Shown here piece by piece: positions 43,794 to 52,456 of a stretch of DNA of 64,000 nucleotides; the stretch's first letter is position 1; the number at the start of each line of letters is the position of its first letter. Location: assembly GCA_004524445.1 (NCBI GenBank), contig SDNP01000007.1, positions 1 through 64,000 of the forward strand. The letters are read 5' to 3'. Origin of the DNA: Candidatus Thorarchaeota archaeon (GTDB lineage: Archaea > Asgardarchaeota > Thorarchaeia > Thorarchaeales > Thorarchaeaceae). Below the pieces are notes generated by a model. The model had not been told where the DNA came from, did no database searches, and worked only from the letters and a program-made list of their open reading frames with translations. The position numbers and the translations under genes were made by a program.

Positions 43794-45074
43794 ATGTCTG
43801 AATCTGTGGGAAATCGTTACTTAGTCATGCTCGGAGCTATCATAGTCCAGTTATGCCTAGGCACCATTTACGCGTGGTCTGAATTCCAGAACACGCTGAC
43901 TTTAGTAAGTTCTGAAGGTGGCCTCTATGGATGGGCTGCACTCAGCACTCAGTGGCCATTTGCTGCCGGTCTTGCATCGTTTGCTATATTTATGGTGATA
44001 GCAGGTCGTTGGCAGGATAATATTGGACCACGAAAAGTAGCCACGTTTGGTGGCATTCTTCTTGGTGCTGGATACTTTCTGGCCTCATTCATTGATACCC
44101 TTGCACTCAACGAAATGATGGGAACAATATACTTGGTCGTCACCTATGGTATAATCGGTGGTGCTGGTATTGGTTTCGCGTATGTCTGCCCAATAGCAGC
44201 CCTTGTGAAGTGGTTCCCTGACAAGAAGGGAAGCGTTTCGGGAATTGCTGTAGCCGGCTTTGGCGGCGGTGCTCTAATATTCCTCTATATTGAGCAGTAT
44301 TTGATTGAAGCAGCTGGCGGTCTGATTGGTCAACCCTTCCTCATTCTTGGCATCGTCTATTTAGTCGGTGTTGTGATAGGAGCTCAAATCCTCGTTGAAC
44401 CTCCCAAGGGGTGGACTCCAGAGGGATACACTCCTCTGGAAACAACCGCTGATGGGTCTGGCGGTGGAATGCTCCCAGGCGAAATGATTCGCACTGGTAC
44501 TTTCTGGTTACTCTGGCTTGCCTTCATCTTCGCTGCAACAGCCGGTCTTATGACTCTCGGTAACGTGAAGAGTGCAGCCGCAGAGGTTGATCCGCTTGTC
44601 ATACCCCTCGGTCTTGGTGCTGCCATTGGAGGCATCATGTCGATATTCAATGCCGCAGGTAGAATCTTCTGGGGTTCAGTGTCTGATAAGTTGGGCCGAG
44701 TCCTGGCCATGATGCTCATGTTTATTGTGCTTGCGATTGCGATGTTCACCTTCGGATACATGGTGACACTACCAGCTGCCGAGGGGATGTGGATATCAAT
44801 CACTGGAATTGCCTCTGTCATTGGCTTTTGCTTCGGCGGAAATTTTGCCCTTTTCCCGTCTGCAACAGCTGATAACTTTGGCTCTGAGAATGTAGGCAAG
44901 AACTACGGAGTAGTCTTCACCGCGTATGGCATTGCAGGCATAGTAGGTGCTTTGGTTGCAGGCTCCTTTGTTGATTTCACGGGAAGTTACTCCCTAGCTT
45001 TTGTGACCACTGGAATCCTAGCTATCCTAGCAGTGATACTAACCATCATCTTGAAGCTGAAAGGTAATAACTAG
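43794..45074 (+). CDS. OFA-family (oxalate/formate antiporter-like) MFS transporter
   Basis: A 426-residue, 12-helix MFS protein. GTIYAWSEFQNTL near the N-terminus, GRWQDNIGPRKVATFGG (motif A), GGAGIGFAYVCPIAALVKWFPDKKGSVSGIAVAGFGGGALIF (typical of OFA members, in pieces) and GRIFWGSVSDKLGR are diagnostic. Members carry oxalate, formate or other monocarboxylates. Divergent from the CoA-transferase fusion and upstream of acetyl-CoA synthetase, so acetate or formate are reasonable guesses. Confidence 0.9.
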   Translation: MSESVGNRYLVMLGAIIVQLCLGTIYAWSEFQNTLTLVSSEGGLYGWAALSTQWPFAAGLASFAIFMVIAGRWQDNIGPRKVATFGGILLGAGYFLASFIDTLALNEMMGTIYLVVTYGIIGGAGIGFAYVCPIAALVKWFPDKKGSVSGIAVAGFGGGALIFLYIEQYLIEAAGGLIGQPFLILGIVYLVGVVIGAQILVEPPKGWTPEGYTPLETTADGSGGGMLPGEMIRTGTFWLLWLAFIFAATAGLMTLGNVKSAAAEVDPLVIPLGLGAAIGGIMSIFNAAGRIFWGSVSDKLGRVLAMMLMFIVLAIAMFTFGYMVTLPAAEGMWISITGIASVIGFCFGGNFALFPSATADNFGSENVGKNYGVVFTAYGIAGIVGALVAGSFVDFTGSYSLAFVTTGILAILAVILTIILKLKGNN

Positions 45075-45276
45075 TGATTTGAATTCAGGGGAGAAATTAT
45101 CTTTCTTCCCTTCTTTTCTTGTTTTTCACTTTTCTAAAGACTCGCACTGTATGTACAAGCTGACTACTTCTCAAAAGAATATGTTAGTTATTTTTTTAAA
45201 ATACGGTGTTGGACAAGCTTTTTATCTCGGAATTTTGCGCCGCTACAAAAGCATCGACGCTTCTTGGTGACCAAGA

Positions 45277-47262
45277 ATGTCAGAAGATAAAATTACAGTA
45301 GTTTCAGGAGAAGAACGTCGGTTTCCGCCTCCTAAGAGCTTTGTCAAGAAGGCTTACATCAAAAGCCATGAAGAACGAATGAAGCTCTGGAAGGAGTCTA
45401 TTGAGAAACCCGATGAATTCTGGCTGAAAATCGCAAAAGAATTATGTTATTGGAAGAAAGAACCTACTAAGGGTTTTGAATGGAAAAATCCCAAAGAGGC
45501 CCGCTTCACTTGGTTTGAAGATGGGGTAACCAACATGGCCTACAACTGTCTGGACAAGCATGTCGAGGCAGGTAAGGGCGATCAGGTTGCATTAATATGG
45601 CAGGGCGAACCCTTGGAAGAGGCAAGAACATTCACATACCAACAGCTTCTATCTGAAGTTAGCAAGGCTGCGAACGTTTTGAAGAATCTTGGTGTAGAGA
45701 AGGGTGACAGAGTCACATTTTACCTCCCAATGATTCCTGAGCTCGCAATTCTCATGCTGGCTTGTGTACGTATCGGAGCAGTTCACAGCATTGTGTTTGG
45801 TGGCTTTAGTTCCGATTCAGTCAAAGATAGAATCCTTGATTGTGAGGGTAAAATCCTCATAACTGCAGATGGCTATTACAGAAGTGGTAAGACTATACAG
45901 CAGAAGGCTGGTGCTGATGACGCAGTAGAAGGTCTTGATATCATCGAGAAGGTTCTCGTTGTCAAGCGTTTGGGTCTAGATATCCCCTGGGATGATGACC
46001 GTGATGTCTGGTATCATGAAGAGATGAAAAAGGTTGACGACAAATGTGAACCAGAATGGATGAACGCTGAAGACCCATTGTTCATTCTATATACTTCAGG
46101 TTCAACCGGCAAGCCAAAGGGTGTTCTGCATACTGTGGGCGGATATATGGTATACACAACTCACACTTTCCTGAACATCTTCGATTGGCATCCTGGTGAT
46201 GTCTACTGGTGTACAGCTGACATTGGCTGGATTACCGGGCACTCATACATCACATACGGCCCGCTGTCTGCTGGTGCCACAACCATGATGTTTGAAGGAG
46301 TACCAACCTATCCGGATGTTGATCGCTTCTGGCTAGAGGTGGAACGCTGGAAGGTCAATCAATTCTATACAGCCCCAACCGCTATTCGTGCACTTATGCG
46401 GTACGGTGAGGAGCCTGTGGAGAAACACGATCTCTCTAGCTTGAATCTGTTAGGTACAGTAGGAGAGCCAATTAATCCTGCGGCTTGGACATGGTATCAT
46501 GAAATTGTTGGTAAGGAGAATTGTCCAATTGTGGACACATACTGGCAAACTGAAACCGGCGGTGTAGTAATCACACCCCTTCCAGGTGCGGACGCCACAA
46601 TTCCAAGCAGTGCCACATTCCCATACTTCGGAATCGACCCCTTGATTGTAGATGCTGAGGGTAAGGAGTTGGGTGCTGATGAAGGTGGCTACCTATGTAT
46701 CAGAAAACCATGGCCTGGTCTAATGAGAACGGTCTATGGCGACCATGAGCGGTTTGTTAATACTTACTGGGCTCAATACAAGGATCCCGAAAGCGGAAAC
46801 CCGATGTATATGACTGGTGATGGTGCCCGATTCAACGAAGAGGGCTACTTCTTTATCATGGGACGTATCGACGACGTGCTTAAGGTGTCAGGTCATAGGC
46901 TAGGCACAGCCGAAATCGAATCTGCCCTGGTCAAGCATCCTAAGGTATCAGAAACAGCTGTTGTTGGAATGCCGCATGACATCAAGGGTGAGGCAATTTA
47001 TTGCTTCGTGACCCTGAAGTCCGGCATTGAAGGCGACGAGGCTCTCGTTCAGGAACTTAAGAAGCATGTACGTAGCGAGGTAGGCCCCATTGCAACTCCG
47101 GAGAAAATCCAGTTTGCAGATGCCCTACCCAAGACCCGTTCTGGCAAAATCATGAGGAGAATCCTCAAGAAGATTGCAGCAGGTCAGCTTGATGACTTGG
47201 GCGATACAACCACCTTGGCTGATCCAACAGTTGTTGAAACCCTCATCAAAGAACGTAAGTAG
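45277..47262 (+). CDS. acsA: Acetyl-CoA synthetase, AMP-forming
   Basis: A 661-residue AMP-forming enzyme, the usual length for Acs. LYTSGSTGKPKG is the ATP phosphate loop, YWQTETGG the adenine motif, and KTRSGKIMRR near the C-terminus has the Lys that catalyses adenylation and is often acetylated. It makes acetyl-CoA from acetate, ATP and CoA with release of AMP and pyrophosphate. The CoA-transferase/GNAT fusion nearby could be the acetylase of that Lys, which is inference. A terminator hairpin follows. Confidence 0.96.
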   Translation: MSEDKITVVSGEERRFPPPKSFVKKAYIKSHEERMKLWKESIEKPDEFWLKIAKELCYWKKEPTKGFEWKNPKEARFTWFEDGVTNMAYNCLDKHVEAGKGDQVALIWQGEPLEEARTFTYQQLLSEVSKAANVLKNLGVEKGDRVTFYLPMIPELAILMLACVRIGAVHSIVFGGFSSDSVKDRILDCEGKILITADGYYRSGKTIQQKAGADDAVEGLDIIEKVLVVKRLGLDIPWDDDRDVWYHEEMKKVDDKCEPEWMNAEDPLFILYTSGSTGKPKGVLHTVGGYMVYTTHTFLNIFDWHPGDVYWCTADIGWITGHSYITYGPLSAGATTMMFEGVPTYPDVDRFWLEVERWKVNQFYTAPTAIRALMRYGEEPVEKHDLSSLNLLGTVGEPINPAAWTWYHEIVGKENCPIVDTYWQTETGGVVITPLPGADATIPSSATFPYFGIDPLIVDAEGKELGADEGGYLCIRKPWPGLMRTVYGDHERFVNTYWAQYKDPESGNPMYMTGDGARFNEEGYFFIMGRIDDVLKVSGHRLGTAEIESALVKHPKVSETAVVGMPHDIKGEAIYCFVTLKSGIEGDEALVQELKKHVRSEVGPIATPEKIQFADALPKTRSGKIMRRILKKIAAGQLDDLGDTTTLADPTVVETLIKERK

Positions 47263-47276
47263 AATGAATAGTATAT

Positions 47277-47312
47277 GGGCGGTACACTCCGCCCTCATCT
47301 CTCTTTATTTTT
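47277..47312 (+). terminator. Intrinsic-type terminator after acetyl-CoA synthetase
   Basis: GGGCGG (47277-47282) and CCGCCC (47289-47294) with a 6-base loop, followed by TCATCTCTCTTTATTTTTG. Confidence 0.7.
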
Positions 47313-47496
47313 GATTTTGAAACCCCTATAACTAGGCTGGACCATCCTGTATCCGGTGCGAGGTATTATTTTAGGTACCAACCAACAGCTCTCGCTGGTG
47401 GTAGAATCACAGGATCGTTTTCAATATGCATATATCACATGCATTCGTTTATTACTGGACATTGTCAATAGTTAATCAACTTGGAGAATATGGGAA

Positions 47497-48045
47497 ATGA
47501 ATAAGAAAGCCGCCGCTGTAATTGTCATCATAATCGGTGCTATTGCGCTTGCCCCAGTTGCGATGTATGGAGTGGAAGTACAAGTTGCCGATGTCAGCAT
47601 GACTCTTGGCATTAGCAGTATATTAGGTTCTTTAAGGTTCAATCCGGCACAGGTTCCGAGCTTCGATATTGGGCTTCAACAGGTACAGATTGATGTAAGT
47701 TCTCAAAGCTCCTATGAATATGCACTCTCACGTATAACCGGAAGAACAGAAACAAGTGAATCGAACTCGAACACTCCTGCAGATGTTCAGATAACTATAG
47801 AATTTACGCTGACTACGCCATCCAATCAAACTATAGTATTTACTCTGAATCCCGGACAGATGCAAGGAACTGGAGAAAAACAGGTGCGCACTATTTTGGG
47901 TCCAGACGAGGGTATCTCTGTAACGGGCGAGTTTCATTTGACCATAGTCATCTCGATTCAGATAACACCCCCGACCTTTGATAACCCTGTAGTTGACTTA
48001 GAGCTCAACCCTGTAAATCGCACTTTCAGCATTCCGAGCAATTGA
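47497..48045 (+). CDS. Membrane-anchored extracytoplasmic protein of unknown function
   Basis: A 182-residue protein with one N-terminal membrane segment (residues 4-24: KKAAAVIVIIIGAIALAPV), then a beta-rich soluble region with TTPSNQTIVFTLNPGQ and repeated hydrophobic strands, probably an Ig-like or LEA-like fold outside the cell. No lipobox. I do not recognise the family. Confidence 0.6.
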   Translation: MNKKAAAVIVIIIGAIALAPVAMYGVEVQVADVSMTLGISSILGSLRFNPAQVPSFDIGLQQVQIDVSSQSSYEYALSRITGRTETSESNSNTPADVQITIEFTLTTPSNQTIVFTLNPGQMQGTGEKQVRTILGPDEGISVTGEFHLTIVISIQITPPTFDNPVVDLELNPVNRTFSIPSN

Positions 48046-48064
48046 ATACGTCAAGATTAGATGT

Positions 48065-48082
48065 GGAGAGCCCAGGCTCTCC
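48065..48082. terminator. Hairpin between convergent genes
   Basis: GGAGAGCC (48065-48072) and GGCTCTCC (48075-48082) are perfect complements with a two-base centre. It lies just after the membrane-anchored gene and before the end of the small minus-strand frame. Confidence 0.45.
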
Positions 48083-48142
48083 CTAACTCCTTCATTTTGG
48101 CTGCTAAGTGTCCCTATAAATCCAAATTTCAGTGATTTTTCC

Positions 48143-48334
48143 CTATTGTCCTTTATTAGGTGGAAGACGACCTCTCAACGTTCTACGGTATTGAGTCAGT
48201 TGGATTGAACAACCAGTCACTTCACCCTGCTCCATAGTAATGCCTCCCGTGTATTTACCAGGTTCTAGATTGTAGAAGATTTTCACATATTTTGGTACAT
48301 AAACGCCAAGATGCTTCTTATCGAATCGGTCCAA
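48143..48334 (-). CDS. Possible small ORF downstream of fdhD
   Basis: A 63-codon frame from a TTG at 48334, just beyond the fdhD stop, with KKHLGVYVPKYVKIFYNLEPGK and EQGEVTGCSIQLTQYRR. The composition looks protein-like, and the first part is reminiscent of an AbrB-type strand, but there is no ribosome binding site and an earlier ATG would overlap fdhD by over 70 bases. Weakly supported. Confidence 0.25.
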   Translation of the reverse strand: MDRFDKKHLGVYVPKYVKIFYNLEPGKYTGGITMEQGEVTGCSIQLTQYRRTLRGRLPPNKGQ

Positions 48335-48380
48335 TCTAAGAAATCTAATGGACAAGTAACAGAAAAACCTGGAAATCTCT

Positions 48381-49178
48381 TTACTTGTCGAAGAGAAGTC
48401 TGGCGGCCCCCGTATTGTAGATGCGCATACCATTTTCATGTAGTGCCCCCACAAGTGTAAGATTCCATTTCCGAGCCAGTTTTATGCCTGCATCAGTTGC
48501 CACCGCGAAGGAAATCAACAAAGGGATGCCAGTCCATACACATTTACTCACAACATCTGCCGTCAGGCGACCTGAAAGAATAGCTAGAGAAGTGTTCAGA
48601 TTCATATTCTTTGCGACTGCTAGTCCTAATACCTTGTCCATTGCATTATGCCTGCCAAGGTCTTCTGCCAAAACGTGTCTGCCACTCAACAGACTCGCCA
48701 CGAGTGCCCCGTGAGTTGCTCCAGTTCTTGAGCGAATTTCTTGGTTTTTCAGCAGGATTTCTGAATGCTCTATGATTTTTGACTCATGAACATCAACTGC
48801 TTGAGAGATACTTGTTGCCTTACCCTCCAATTGCAACAGCTCCAAAACGTCAAAGGCCGATTGTTTCGTATTCATTACCCGACAGACTCGGGACAGGTAT
48901 CTATCCAGATGAATGGAGGCACCATTTCTTGTTTCTATATTGCATCGATGCTTCGAATACTTCGCACCCCTAATATCACGGGGCGAATTGATAACTCCCG
49001 TTGACAATAGATGTCCGACAGATAACTCTCTCTCAAACCCTGGAGTACAGATAAAAGAGGCAAGGAATTCTCCATTGATTCTGAGTTCGAATACAGACTC
49101 TATGGCAACAAGATCCTCTTCATTCTTGACTTCAGAATCCTCCACTTTTAGGGTATCAAGGGGTCTGTAGGGCTTCAT
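48381..49178 (-). CDS. fdhD: Formate dehydrogenase accessory sulfurtransferase FdhD-like protein
   Basis: A 265-residue FdhD. VFELRINGEFLASFICTPGFERELSVGHLLSTG, AEDLGRHNAMDKVLG and DVVSKCVWTGIPLLISFAVATDAGIKLA are family blocks (listed in pieces). FdhD passes sulfur to the molybdenum/tungsten cofactor of formate dehydrogenase and related enzymes. The Cys pair (CxxC) that carries sulfur in E. coli FdhD is not found at the expected place around MNTKQSAFDVLELL, so the mechanism may differ. It could serve FwdB, the molybdenum/tungsten enzyme encoded 7 kb away. Confidence 0.85.
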   Translation of the reverse strand: MKPYRPLDTLKVEDSEVKNEEDLVAIESVFELRINGEFLASFICTPGFERELSVGHLLSTGVINSPRDIRGAKYSKHRCNIETRNGASIHLDRYLSRVCRVMNTKQSAFDVLELLQLEGKATSISQAVDVHESKIIEHSEILLKNQEIRSRTGATHGALVASLLSGRHVLAEDLGRHNAMDKVLGLAVAKNMNLNTSLAILSGRLTADVVSKCVWTGIPLLISFAVATDAGIKLARKWNLTLVGALHENGMRIYNTGAARLLFDK

Positions 49179-49217
49179 TGCTAATCATTCCGGTTCCGTT
49201 CCGAGTCGATAAAAGGA

Positions 49218-49943
49218 TTAAGATGATGACCTCGAATCAATCTCTACCTGCTCTTTCAAAGCCATTCCGAGTATGATGCATACTATCGTTGCCATGGCAA
49301 CCTTAATTGGAGTAATGAACGCAGCCGCCAGCCAGAGCATTTGCAGCTGAGAAGGTGTGAGTCCATAGAAGAACCAATATGTTTGACCTGGAATTAATAT
49401 GAATATACGAAGAAGAATATCTGATTCTAGACCAATAATCCCACTAAACAGGAGTTTACACGTACTCTTTCTCTCATCGGCTTGAGGCCAGATTTTTCCT
49501 ACTGACAACAATGCGGTCACTATGACAAGAGCATATCCAACCAAAACATCCCAAATTCCCCACAGAGGCAGTAGCCACGAAACAGGTGTAATGAAGTATC
49601 CTACAAGAAGTAGTGAATATATCGCAAATACTGGTTGCCAACGTTCACGATATGTGAAACCTGACATTAATGCTCCTAGAGGTGCCCCAATCATGAAAAC
49701 AAGCTCATATGGGTTTCGGAAATAGACCATATGACCCACAAGAGTACCTAAACCCACAGAAAACGCACCAAGATATGGCCCCAGCAGAACGCCTATCAAT
49801 GGACTCAGTAAGAAGGCCCACGAGTCCCATATGCCACTGTAAAATCCAGGAAAAATTGGCACGATATCTAGTACAGATATCATCGCTGCAAACACAGCGG
49901 CTAGTGAAATCAAGCGGCTTTGAAAACCCTCCTTTGACAGCAT
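49218..49943 (-). CDS. Polytopic membrane protein, ECF S-component-like
   Basis: A 241-residue membrane protein with about seven hydrophobic segments. LSPLIGVLLGPYLGAFSVGLGTLVGHMVYF and GAPLGALMSGF (in pieces) resemble substrate-binding S components of ECF-type vitamin transporters (the small integral membrane proteins). No ATPase or T-component genes are adjacent. Substrate unknown; a role in cofactor uptake would suit the C1 neighbourhood but is unproven. Confidence 0.6.
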   Translation of the reverse strand: MLSKEGFQSRLISLAAVFAAMISVLDIVPIFPGFYSGIWDSWAFLLSPLIGVLLGPYLGAFSVGLGTLVGHMVYFRNPYELVFMIGAPLGALMSGFTYRERWQPVFAIYSLLLVGYFITPVSWLLPLWGIWDVLVGYALVIVTALLSVGKIWPQADERKSTCKLLFSGIIGLESDILLRIFILIPGQTYWFFYGLTPSQLQMLWLAAAFITPIKVAMATIVCIILGMALKEQVEIDSRSSS

Positions 49944-50164
49944 AGATTCCTCTGGTATTTCTTGGTCTATTTAATTTGTCCTGCTCGAGAATAATAACAG
50001 CAAATTACCTCGCGTACTCAAAAAGCAGCTATGATTATTTTTCTTAGGATGGACATGCAATGTACCACCCAAATACAATTGTTGGATAGAAACCGATATC
50101 CATTCAATCGATAGCTTATTGTAGAACAAAAGTGGTATGGCATGCTCAGAGGAGCAACTGCGTG

Positions 50165-51223
50165 ATGCAAATCGGAATAGAGTTTGTCCCAGACAAACCA
50201 ATTGACAAAATCATCAAATGGACCAAACTTGCGGAAAAGGCCGGTTTCGACAATGTCTGGATAACTGACCATTACAATAACAGAAATGTATGGGCAACAC
50301 TAGCTGCATTAGCTTTGAAGACTGATAAAATCATGATGGGGCCTGGAGTGACTAACCCATATCATATCAATCCCGCATTGATTGCGTCTGCAGCTGTGAC
50401 AATAAATGAGCTTAGCAATGGACGCGCGCTCATCGGAATTGGCGCAGGTGACAAAGTCACGCTTAACGCATTAGGAATAAAATGGGAAAAACCTGTTAGT
50501 GCAGTCGTTGAAGCTATCGAGTACATAAGAACGCTAACTGATGGCAGTAGTTACAAAAAGGATGGAAGAGTCTTCAGTGTGAAGAAAGCAAAGCTGGCTT
50601 GTGTGAAAAAGGAGCCTATACTAGATAAGGATGGCAAGCCGGTGCTGGAAGACGGCAAGAAGGTTAAGCGAGGACCGAAGATTCCAATATATGCCGGTGC
50701 TCAAGGTCCAATGATGTTGCGGAACACAGCAGAAGTAGCTGATGGCATTCTCATCAACGCAAGTCATAAGAAAGACTTTGAAATTGCCATTAGGAAGATT
50801 GAAGAAGGTGCCAAGAAGGCTGGCCGTACTCTCAATGATATCGACATTTCTGCTTATACTGCTTTCAGCATTGGGGAAACTCGAAAGGATGCCCTCAAAG
50901 GAGATACCAAAATAGTCGTGGCCTTTATCGTTGCTGGATCTCCAGATCTTGTTCTCAAGCGGCACAGCCTAGACATGGATGAGTGCAACAGGGTCCGAGA
51001 ACTACTTCAGCAAGGTAATTTCAAAGACCTGCCGGATGCTGTGACCGACGAAATGATAGACGCTTTTGCTGTAGTTGGAGATGCACATCAATGTATCGAG
51101 CGCATCCAATCTCTTGAGGAGGTAGGTGTTACTCAGTTCATAGTTGGCTCACCAATTGGTCCTGACAAAGCCAAGGCAATAGAACAAGTAGGTAAAAAAA
51201 TCATCCCGCACTTCAAAGATTAA
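50165..51223 (+). CDS. mer: F420-dependent 5,10-methylene-H4MPT reductase
   Basis: A 352-residue Mer, a luciferase-like TIM barrel that reduces methylene-H4MPT to methyl-H4MPT with F420H2. ITDHYNNRNVWATLAAL, GPGVTNPYHINPA, NGRALIGIGAGDK and IPIYAGAQGPMML are the family blocks, as is the end VTQFIVGSPIGPDKAKAIE. An insertion of about 24 residues (148-171: KKEPILDKDGKPVLEDG...) breaks the region before IPIYAG; typical Mer proteins lack it. The frame opens at 50132, but GAGGAG and homology favour the ATG at 50165. mtd follows, 323 bases on. Confidence 0.93.
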   Translation: MQIGIEFVPDKPIDKIIKWTKLAEKAGFDNVWITDHYNNRNVWATLAALALKTDKIMMGPGVTNPYHINPALIASAAVTINELSNGRALIGIGAGDKVTLNALGIKWEKPVSAVVEAIEYIRTLTDGSSYKKDGRVFSVKKAKLACVKKEPILDKDGKPVLEDGKKVKRGPKIPIYAGAQGPMMLRNTAEVADGILINASHKKDFEIAIRKIEEGAKKAGRTLNDIDISAYTAFSIGETRKDALKGDTKIVVAFIVAGSPDLVLKRHSLDMDECNRVRELLQQGNFKDLPDAVTDEMIDAFAVVGDAHQCIERIQSLEEVGVTQFIVGSPIGPDKAKAIEQVGKKIIPHFKD

Positions 51224-51546
51224 CCTGAAAACTAGAGAAGTCAAATCCTATTCGATGTGGTTTCTTAATCTATCAATTAGATAAAACATTGCATTGAATA
51301 TACGGCCCATAAGAAACTGGTGATATTTCCCAGCACCTCACGTGGAAGATAGAGGATTGAATTCTGGTCAGATTGACTTTACTCATAAGCCTAGAAAGGC
51401 CGTAGCGAGTGAATTGAGTATGGCAGACGACCAATAACCGTCATTCACCATTCATAGTGAAACCTCTCAGTGGAAAACCATGATAATTAAGACCGGAATC
51501 GTTTTATGAAAAATCCAAGGTTCTATTCTGTTTGGGAGGAAAACAC
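51224..51546 (+). other. Non-coding stretch between mer and mtd
   Basis: About 320 bases without a credible gene. An AT-rich TTTTATG near 51501-51507 lies about 25 bases before a short leader, and GGGAGG (51534-51539) is the mtd ribosome binding site, so mtd probably has its own promoter. I see no clear repeat or stable stem. Confidence 0.4.
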
Positions 51547-52410
51547 ATGACAAAAGATTGTACAATAGGAATTCTAAAACTAGGTGCTATTGGAGCTGCA
51601 CCGCTTATTGATCTACTATTTGATGAACGCGCTGAACGCAAGGATATTGCCATTAGAACAGTCACGACAGGTGCTTCTTTAGATGAGGAAGCATGCCAAG
51701 AGGCTGCAACCAGACTTGCAGAGATGACTCCCGACTTGGTGATATTAGTGAGTCCTAATGCAGCACTTCCTGGGCCCAAGGGAGCAAGAACGTATCTCTT
51801 GGATGAGGAGTTCAAGGTGCTCTCAATATCCGATATGCCTTCAAAGAACGCATTCTATTCCAAAGATGAATCAGGGAAGAAAGTGCCCTCAGTTCCTGAA
51901 ACAAGTGGTTTCATAATTCTACCAATGGACCCGATGATTGGAGCAAGGAAAGAGTTCTTGGATCCGACAGAGATGACCATTTTTAATGCTGACTTGATAA
52001 AGCTTCTCTCCTGCACTGGGGTGATGCGGTTTCTACAATACGAGCTGGAAAAACTAGTTGATAGTATCAAGACTAAATCCGATATTGATATGCCGACCCT
52101 TATTCTCACACCTGAACTGGCATTAGAGGCAGCTGGATTTGCGAATCCATATGCGCATGCAAAAGCCTACGCAGCACTGAAAATGGCAGAAGCAGTGGCA
52201 GACATCACAACAACGGCATGTTTTATGAGAAAAGACCCTGATGAATACGTACCGATGGTTGCAGCTGCACACGAGTTACTAGGAACTGCAGCAGAACTCG
52301 CAGCATATGCAAGAGAGATGGAGAAAGCAGGAAACTCTGTACTTCGTACACCTCATTCTTCCTCAGGAAAGAACCTCAGAAAAACAGAGTTATTTGAAAA
52401 ACCAGACTAA
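51547..52410 (+). CDS. mtd: F420-dependent methylene-H4MPT dehydrogenase
   Basis: A 287-residue Mtd. It interconverts methenyl-H4MPT and methylene-H4MPT with F420. IGILKLGAIGAAPLIDLLFDERAER, VTTGASLDEEA, LVSPNAALPGPKGAR and TACFMRKDPDEY (in pieces) fit the family. It follows mer and precedes, in the opposite orientation, mch and fwdC, giving three consecutive steps of the pathway in one block. Confidence 0.93.
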   Translation: MTKDCTIGILKLGAIGAAPLIDLLFDERAERKDIAIRTVTTGASLDEEACQEAATRLAEMTPDLVILVSPNAALPGPKGARTYLLDEEFKVLSISDMPSKNAFYSKDESGKKVPSVPETSGFIILPMDPMIGARKEFLDPTEMTIFNADLIKLLSCTGVMRFLQYELEKLVDSIKTKSDIDMPTLILTPELALEAAGFANPYAHAKAYAALKMAEAVADITTTACFMRKDPDEYVPMVAAAHELLGTAAELAAYAREMEKAGNSVLRTPHSSSGKNLRKTELFEKPD

Positions 52411-52456
52411 GATGTGGCTGCGGATGAATATTCATCTCGGGCATTTTCTTTATCGT

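Noticed and set aside
48778..49170. Plus-strand frames across fdhD
   Set aside because: Shadows of the FdhD coding sequence with no start signal.
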